5,240 nucleotides of DNA from an uncultured Caulobacterales bacterium (lineage in GTDB: Bacteria > Pseudomonadota > Alphaproteobacteria > Caulobacterales > Caulobacteraceae). Where the stretch lies: NCBI GenBank assembly GCA_903903715.1, contig CAIUZX010000497.1, forward strand, positions 1 through 5,240, read 5' to 3'. The translations under genes were made by a program, and so were the position numbers. Position 1 is the first letter of the stretch; the number at the start of each line of letters is the position of its first letter. This document shows, in pieces, positions 4,795 through 5,240 of this stretch. Under the pieces are notes generated by a model, which saw nothing but the letters and a program-made list of their open reading frames with translations, did not search any database and was not told the DNA's origin.

Positions 4795-5240
4795 ATGCCC
4801 CCGCTTCGGGTCATTGTGGTCGGCGCCGGCATGGGGGGCCTCAGCTGCGCCATCGATCTGGCGGCGTCGGGGGCGCAAGTGACGCTCGTCGAGGCGGCCA
4901 GCGCCCCCGGCGGCAAGATGCGCACCACGCCCTCCGCAGGCGGGCCGATCGACTCCGGCCCCACGGTGATGACCATGCGCTGGGTGTTCGAGGACCTGTT
5001 CGCCGCGGCAGGGGTCAGCTTCGCCGACCGCGTCCGGCTGCGCGCCGCCGACATCCTCGCCCGCCACGCCTGGCCGGATGGATCAAGGCTTGATCTTTTC
5101 GCCGACCGCGCAAGGTCCGCCGACGCGATCGGGACCCTCTCCGGCAAGGGCGCCGCGCGGGGCTTCCTCGACTTCTGCGACCATGCGGGGCGTATTCACG
5201 ACACGCTGCGCGACACCTTCCTGACCAGGCCCGCCAACGG
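4795..5240 (+). CDS. crtD: 1-hydroxycarotenoid 3,4-desaturase (methoxyneurosporene dehydrogenase), 3' end outside window
   Basis: CrtD (EC 1.3.99.27) introduces the C3-C4 double bond into 1-hydroxylated acyclic carotenoids such as hydroxyneurosporene or rhodopin, between the CrtC hydratase and the CrtF methyltransferase steps. The first 148 codons are present, roughly 30% of a family length near 500. Residues 5-40 form the FAD-binding Rossmann start: RVIVVGAGMGGLSCA with the GAGMGG dinucleotide motif (10-15), then VTLVEAASAPGGKM ending in the PGGK of phytoene-desaturase-type enzymes. The segment DSGPTVMTMRWVFEDLF (57-73) carries TMRWVF, which from memory separates CrtD from CrtI, where TDPFALEELF-like sequence is usual. 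The start follows a strong GGAGG. The gene is divergent from crtE and shares its PpsR-controlled region. CrtI is the main alternative; context and the TMRWVF segment make it less likely. Confidence 0.92.
   Translation, partial: MPPLRVIVVGAGMGGLSCAIDLAASGAQVTLVEAASAPGGKMRTTPSAGGPIDSGPTVMTMRWVFEDLFAAAGVSFADRVRLRAADILARHAWPDGSRLDLFADRARSADAIGTLSGKGAARGFLDFCDHAGRIHDTLRDTFLTRPAN

Noticed and set aside
4638..5147. A 169-codon minus-strand frame overlapping crtD and the crtD-crtE control region
   Set aside because: It lies opposite the CrtD FAD-binding region, crosses the operators and has no motif of its own.
1..5240. Mobile elements, CRISPR arrays, tRNA or rRNA genes
   Set aside because: No transposase, regularly spaced repeats, terminal inverted repeats or RNA gene signatures were seen, and the coding sequence fills nearly all of the window.

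Overview
The window is a piece of a photosynthesis gene cluster from an anoxygenic phototrophic proteobacterium. It is most likely an alphaproteobacterium, with GC-rich DNA and strong G/C preference at third codon positions. The assignment rests on gene content (crtD, crtE, crtF and bchC together), on the divergent crtD / crtE-crtF-bchC order known from purple bacteria, and on PpsR/CrtJ-type operators. The genus cannot be told from this fragment.

Layout, left to right: positions 1-1587 (minus strand) hold the first 529 codons of dxs (1-deoxy-D-xylulose-5-phosphate synthase), whose 3' end lies beyond the left edge. After a 46-bp gap comes bchC (1634-2572, minus), then a 96-bp A+T-rich promoter/operator region (2573-2668), crtF (2669-3790, minus), a 20-bp gap and crtE (3811-4695, minus). 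A 99-bp divergent control region (4696-4794) separates crtE from crtD (4795 to the right edge, plus strand, first 148 codons). No stretch over 100 bp is without a gene or control site.

The genes form one supply line. Dxs makes DXP, the first intermediate of the MEP isoprenoid pathway. CrtE condenses the resulting C5 units to geranylgeranyl diphosphate, which serves both carotenoids and the bacteriochlorophyll tail. CrtD and CrtF desaturate and O-methylate hydroxylated acyclic carotenoids of the spheroidene/spirilloxanthin type. BchC oxidises the C3 hydroxyethyl group of the bacteriochlorin ring to acetyl. The minus-strand genes can be read as a crtE-crtF-bchC-dxs superoperon with an internal bchC promoter.

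Both control regions carry TGTC-N10-GACA palindromes, each with a second, degenerate copy exactly 8 bp away. This is the geometry known for PpsR/CrtJ, the aerobic repressor of photosynthesis genes. The less ordinary points are dxs placed directly after bchC where bchXYZ is usual, a Dxs about 33 residues shorter than usual in one internal loop with all remembered active-site residues kept, a perfect 15-bp palindrome over the bchC -35 element, and a five-codon tandem duplication at the crtE start. I see no sign of an entirely new system; this is a recognisable pathway cluster with local novelties.
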